7,637 bases of DNA from Firmicutes bacterium CAG:110 (lineage in GTDB: Bacteria; Bacillota; Clostridia; Oscillospirales; Oscillospiraceae), in assembly GCA_000434635.1 (NCBI GenBank), contig HF988010.1:1-7637 (forward strand), written 5' to 3'. Shown here in pieces: positions 5,189 to 7,637 of the stretch. The position numbers and the translations under genes were made by a program. The notes under the pieces are model-generated. The model saw nothing but the letters and a program-made list of their open reading frames with translations. It did not search any database and was not told the origin of the DNA. The first letter of the stretch is position 1. Each line of letters opens with the position of its first letter.

Positions 5189-6703
5189 GACCTTCCATGT
5201 AATTTCACAGGTGTTTTCCGTAGCTTTTATGACGGCAATGAGCTGATCAACAACTGCTCTTTTATCGTCAAACTCCAGTTTTTCCCAATGCTGCATACAG
5301 TTTCGGATTTGCTTGACATTCAGCTTCGGCTGAATAATTGCTTGCTCCAGTTCGTTCATCTCGCGTTTCAGTTCTGATGACTGATTGTGCAGCTCAGACA
5401 CTTTTTTGTTGATGTATCCCATCAGAACGGAATCCGCTTCCGACACACGATCCAGTAGCTTTTCGATTTCCGTCTCAATTTGTTCGATTTGGGTACCTAA
5501 TTCCACAATTCGTGGGTTATTCTGCATTTGAGGCGGGGCATTGAGTACATCAAACTGCTCCACCTTCTTTTTCATTTCGGACAGAATGAGGTTCTCAAAC
5601 GCAGTCGCGTCAATGCCGCCGACGCCTTCGCAGAAATTTGTCTGCATCCTTCTGCTGCAAATAAAATAGCGCCCGATTTGAGTATTGGACTTTCGGATGG
5701 TCAGCGCATAGCCGCATTTACCGCACTTGATTTTTCCTGCCAGCCATGTATTTTTGGCTTTCAAAGGCTTCGCAACCTGCATGTTATTCAGACATTTGCG
5801 GCGTGCTTTTAACCAGATGTCAGAAGGGACGATTCCTTCGTGGGGGGCCAGAACCACATGCTGCCCTTCCAAATGGATGGTTTTTCTCCCAGCACCCTTC
5901 TCTGAATAGAGATAGCATCCGTTTGTACCGATAAACAAGCAAGGATCATCATGTACAATGGAGCCTTGATCCTTATAAAACTGGTAAATATCCAGGTCCG
6001 CTTTGACATAAATCGGGTTCTTTATCATATCAGAGATTCTCGCACGATCCCAAACCTGCCCCTTCCCTCTTGCGTTTGGAATGCCATTATCCACCAGATA
6101 GTGAACAATATCGCCAAAGGAGGTTTGCGGCACGGCATACATTGAGAAAATAACCTTCACGATTTTGGCTTCTTCTGGAACGATGGTATATCTAGATGTT
6201 TTTTTACCGTCAATCGTATAGGTTTCCAGTTGGTATCCATATGGAACTCTGCCACCCATATAGAAGCCCTTTCTGCTTCTTGATATATAGGCATCCGTCA
6301 CACGCTGCTGTATTGTTTCACGTTCAAGCTGTGCGAACACAATACAAATATTGAACATTGCCCGCCCCATAGGGGTAGAAGTATCAAACTTTTCTGTGCA
6401 GGATACAAACTCAACGCCATTATCCTGAAACTCGGCCATCATAGTGGCAAAGTCCAGAATGGAGCGGCTGATTCTGTCGAGTTTGTACACGATGACACGC
6501 TTTACTTCTCCCCTGCGGATGGCCTCCAGCATGATCTGGAAATTTGGCCGATCTGTATTTTTACCACTGTAACCTTTATCCTGGAATACTCGGTACTCCC
6601 CTCCCCTGGCTTCGTATTTGCAAAAATCAATTTGGCTTTCAATGGAAATGCTGTCCATTCGATCAACAGACTGTCGCGCGTATATCGCATCATATTTTAA
6701 CAT
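5186..6703 (-). CDS. Large serine recombinase (element integrase/excisionase)
   Basis: A site-specific recombinase that cuts both strands through a phosphoserine and integrates or excises a mobile element. The 505 aa are close in size to SpoIVCA and typical phage integrases. Resolvase-type catalytic domain at about 4-145: nucleophile S12 and R10 in YARQS, catalytic arginines R77 and R80 in KLDRISRS, and the conserved TSTPMGR region at 108-114. Then a Recombinase domain (about 154-270), a zinc ribbon with C327, C330, C349 and C358, and a coiled-coil-rich tail (about 395-465). A purine-rich GGGGAG (6714-6709) lies five nt before the ATG, with a strong promoter upstream. It faces cotJC tail to tail with 11 nt between stops. 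Codons are visibly more AT-rich than in cotJ, as expected for acquired DNA. Confidence 0.95.
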   Translation of the reverse strand: MLKYDAIYARQSVDRMDSISIESQIDFCKYEARGGEYRVFQDKGYSGKNTDRPNFQIMLEAIRRGEVKRVIVYKLDRISRSILDFATMMAEFQDNGVEFVSCTEKFDTSTPMGRAMFNICIVFAQLERETIQQRVTDAYISRSRKGFYMGGRVPYGYQLETYTIDGKKTSRYTIVPEEAKIVKVIFSMYAVPQTSFGDIVHYLVDNGIPNARGKGQVWDRARISDMIKNPIYVKADLDIYQFYKDQGSIVHDDPCLFIGTNGCYLYSEKGAGRKTIHLEGQHVVLAPHEGIVPSDIWLKARRKCLNNMQVAKPLKAKNTWLAGKIKCGKCGYALTIRKSNTQIGRYFICSRRMQTNFCEGVGGIDATAFENLILSEMKKKVEQFDVLNAPPQMQNNPRIVELGTQIEQIETEIEKLLDRVSEADSVLMGYINKKVSELHNQSSELKREMNELEQAIIQPKLNVKQIRNCMQHWEKLEFDDKRAVVDQLIAVIKATENTCEITWKV

Positions 6704-6743
6704 AAGCTCTCCCCTCTATGTAGAAAGAGCCACCAACAGCATG

Positions 6744-6772
6744 ATTATACTGTGGCAGCTCCATATGCTCAA
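6744..6772 (-). promoter_or_regulatory. Sigma-A promoter of the serine recombinase
   Basis: On the - strand, -35 TTGAGC (6772-6767), a 17-nt spacer and a perfect -10 TATAAT (6749-6744). The -35 overlaps the stop codon of the small upstream gene. It predicts a leader of about 33 nt ending in the recombinase ribosome binding site. GCTCT (6706-6710) and AGAGC (6726-6730) could pair across that leader and partly hide the site. Confidence 0.65.
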
Positions 6773-6942
6773 ATGTGCGAATACTTCTCAAAAATGCTGA
6801 ATAGTCCGTATTCAATCTTTTCTTTGTTTTTTCGCTTTTCCAGTTCGTCGGAGAAAACAGGCGTCAATCCAATGACTGTAATTGCTTTTGATCCGATATA
6901 GGCCGTATGTGTTTCTGTCTGATACGAAGCAGTACCGCTCAC
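6769..6942 (-). CDS. Small unrecognised protein upstream of the recombinase
   Basis: A small protein of 57 aa (60 from the most upstream GTG at 6951). Features: TETHTAYIGS, then a beta-like AITVIG stretch, TPVFSDELEKRK, and a charged helix ending IFEKYSHI. I do not recognise a named family, though the IGS...TPVFS pattern recalls small proteins carried by clostridial mobile elements. Start choice: GGGAG (6955-6951) is only two nt from ATG 6948 but eight nt from GTG 6942, so I prefer the GTG. The frame is closed by TAG 6976-6978 upstream. It ends 66 nt before the recombinase, whose -35 box covers its stop. A sigma-K-like promoter lies just upstream. Its position makes it a candidate recombination directionality factor, but this is inference only. 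Confidence 0.6.
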   Translation of the reverse strand: MSGTASYQTETHTAYIGSKAITVIGLTPVFSDELEKRKNKEKIEYGLFSIFEKYSHI

Positions 6943-6971
6943 AAACATCACTCCCGGCTGCGCATGATACT

Positions 6972-6998
6972 TACTCTATGATTCAAGAACTTGTCTGT
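6972..6998 (-). promoter_or_regulatory. Sigma-K-like promoter of the small gene
   Basis: On the - strand, AC (6998-6997), a 16-nt spacer and CATAGAGTA (6980-6972) fit the sigma-K pattern (AC, then CATAnnnTA), with a spacer equal to or one nt shorter than usual. The predicted start, near 6965, is about ten nt before GGGAG. The same CATAGAnT core appears in both divergent cotJ/cwlD promoter candidates. The motif is short and could occur by chance. Confidence 0.35.
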
Positions 6999-7010
6999 TT
7001 CTCTGTATCG

Positions 7011-7047
7011 AAAAAAATTTTGAAAAGTCCTTGTATATCACAAAATT
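7011..7047 (-). terminator. Weak possible terminator after the mazF-like gene
   Basis: On the - strand, AATTTTG (7047-7041) can pair with CAAAATT (7022-7016) across an 18-nt loop, followed by a T run (7017-7011). The stem is AT-rich and the loop long, so termination would be weak. The rest of 6943-7051 holds only the sigma-K-like site and two copies of ATTCAAG (6981 and 7045). Confidence 0.25.
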
Positions 7048-7051
7048 CAAG

Positions 7052-7588
7052 TCATTTCCCTCTTTGATTATTGCGGGGAGAAACTTCATATGTGAATCCG
7101 GATCTCTGATTACAGTAGGTGCAAAGCTCCTTTTCAACCTCGATGGGATTCACCCGCCGCAAATAATAAGCACCTGAGCCGTAGAAGTTCTCGGCGCAGG
7201 TGCTGCACAGGCATAATGTGAGTTTTCCGGGTGTTGTGGGAATCAGGCCGATGCTGACGGCCAACGCATGATTCAACCCTTTGATTTCCCCGTCAGACAG
7301 CTTTCCGATGTACTGAACCAGCCGAGTTTTGTCCACGGTTCTGATTTGCTCCAGCATGACCATGGAGGGCTGCACAAGCCCACTCCCCGGCTTCAGGTGG
7401 TAGTGGGTGGGCAGATTCGCCTTTGTCTTAATCTGCGTGGAAATCGCTGCCACGATGGTTGTAGGGCTATGCCGGTTTCCCACATCGTTCTGGATAATGA
7501 CCACCGGGCGATAGCCGTTCTGCTCGGAGCCAATCCCCGTGCCAAGGTCTGCATAGTACAATTCCCCTCTGAGATATGTGTTTTTCAT
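7052..7588 (-). CDS. MazF/PemK-type toxin fused to a C-terminal zinc ribbon
   Basis: The first ~118 of 178 residues are a MazF/NdoA-type ribosome-independent mRNA endonuclease: RGELYYADL (7-15), GSEQNGYRPVVIIQND (20-35), IVAAIST (45-51), LPTH and MLEQIRTVDKTRL (78-90). By comparison with Bacillus NdoA, catalytic R25 corresponds to R27, and T48 is replaced by S50, a mild change. Residues about 124-170 are extra: C128-x2-C131, the segment FYGSGAYYLRRV, then C156-x2-C159 in CTYCNQRSGFTYEV, which together look like a zinc ribbon. Plain MazF is about 115 aa, so this is a two-domain fusion. No antitoxin gene is visible, but only 49 nt remain upstream; the ribosome binding site is weak. It probably stabilises the mobile element, and the added domain may guide RNA or partner binding (inference). 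Confidence 0.88.
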   Translation of the reverse strand: MKNTYLRGELYYADLGTGIGSEQNGYRPVVIIQNDVGNRHSPTTIVAAISTQIKTKANLPTHYHLKPGSGLVQPSMVMLEQIRTVDKTRLVQYIGKLSDGEIKGLNHALAVSIGLIPTTPGKLTLCLCSTCAENFYGSGAYYLRRVNPIEVEKELCTYCNQRSGFTYEVSPRNNQRGK

Positions 7589-7602
7589 ATGATTAGCGCC
7601 TA

Positions 7603-7637
7603 TTAGGAAAACACACTGTCAAAGGGGTTTGTAGCGG
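7603..7637 (-). CDS. Possible C-terminal end of an upstream gene
   Basis: One - strand frame enters from the window edge and reads ATNPFDSVFS before TAA at 7605-7603, 14 nt before the mazF-like start. It could be the tail of an upstream cotranscribed gene, perhaps an antitoxin, but ten residues cannot identify it and another frame (ending NRR) is also open. Confidence 0.2.
   Translation of the reverse strand, partial: ATNPFDSVFS

Noticed and set aside
5171..5377. + strand ORF starting inside the cotJC stop
   Set aside because: It is antisense to the 3' end of the serine recombinase, has no ribosome binding site, and resembles no protein I know.
6744..6768. GCATATG upstream of the recombinase as a sigma-E -35
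   Set aside because: No CATACAnT-like -10 lies 13-15 nt downstream; the sigma-A pair TTGAGC/TATAAT fits exactly instead.

Overview
The window looks like part of the chromosome of an endospore-forming, moderately GC-rich Clostridia member, most likely an Oscillospiraceae/Ruminococcaceae-type gut bacterium. The evidence is a cotJ spore-coat cluster, a CwlD-type cortex amidase, Firmicutes-style RadA and Xer proteins, strong AGGAGG ribosome binding sites, and canonical sigma-A promoters. No species can be named from the sequence alone.

Left part (1-1870, + strand): the tail of an unrecognised gene is followed by a 13-bp perfect inverted repeat that overlaps the -35 box of a sigma-A promoter. Next comes a Xer-type tyrosine recombinase, then a small XRE-type regulator whose extreme C-terminus is a membrane segment and whose linker holds three 12-residue EKPV repeats. 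A strong stem-loop terminator (1840-1869) closes the unit and probably serves the convergent radA as well.

Middle (1950-4066, - strand): radA (DNA repair and recombination) has its own near-consensus sigma-A promoter, embedded in the last codons of cwlD. CwlD is a membrane-anchored N-acetylmuramoyl-L-alanine amidase of the spore-cortex type. A 116-bp divergent intergenic region with CATAGAnT-type -10 boxes separates it from the cotJ genes (4183-5174, + strand). There the usually separate cotJA and cotJB are fused into one TTG-started ORF, followed by the manganese-catalase-like cotJC.

Right part (5175-7637, - strand): composition shifts to lower GC. A 505-aa large serine recombinase ends only 11 nt from the stop of cotJC, and cotJC appears to lose its normal C-terminal tail exactly there. 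Behind it lie a small ORF of about 57 aa with a sigma-K-like promoter, then a MazF/PemK toxin fused to a C-terminal zinc ribbon. This looks like the left end of an integrative element inserted in the 3' end of cotJC.

The most interesting hypothesis is that this is a sporulation-gene-interrupting element. Its layout recalls skin/sigK and SPbeta/spsM of Bacillus: a serine recombinase beside a truncated mother-cell gene, with a small, possibly mother-cell-expressed gene that could be a directionality factor. The other end of the element is outside the window, so this remains unproven.
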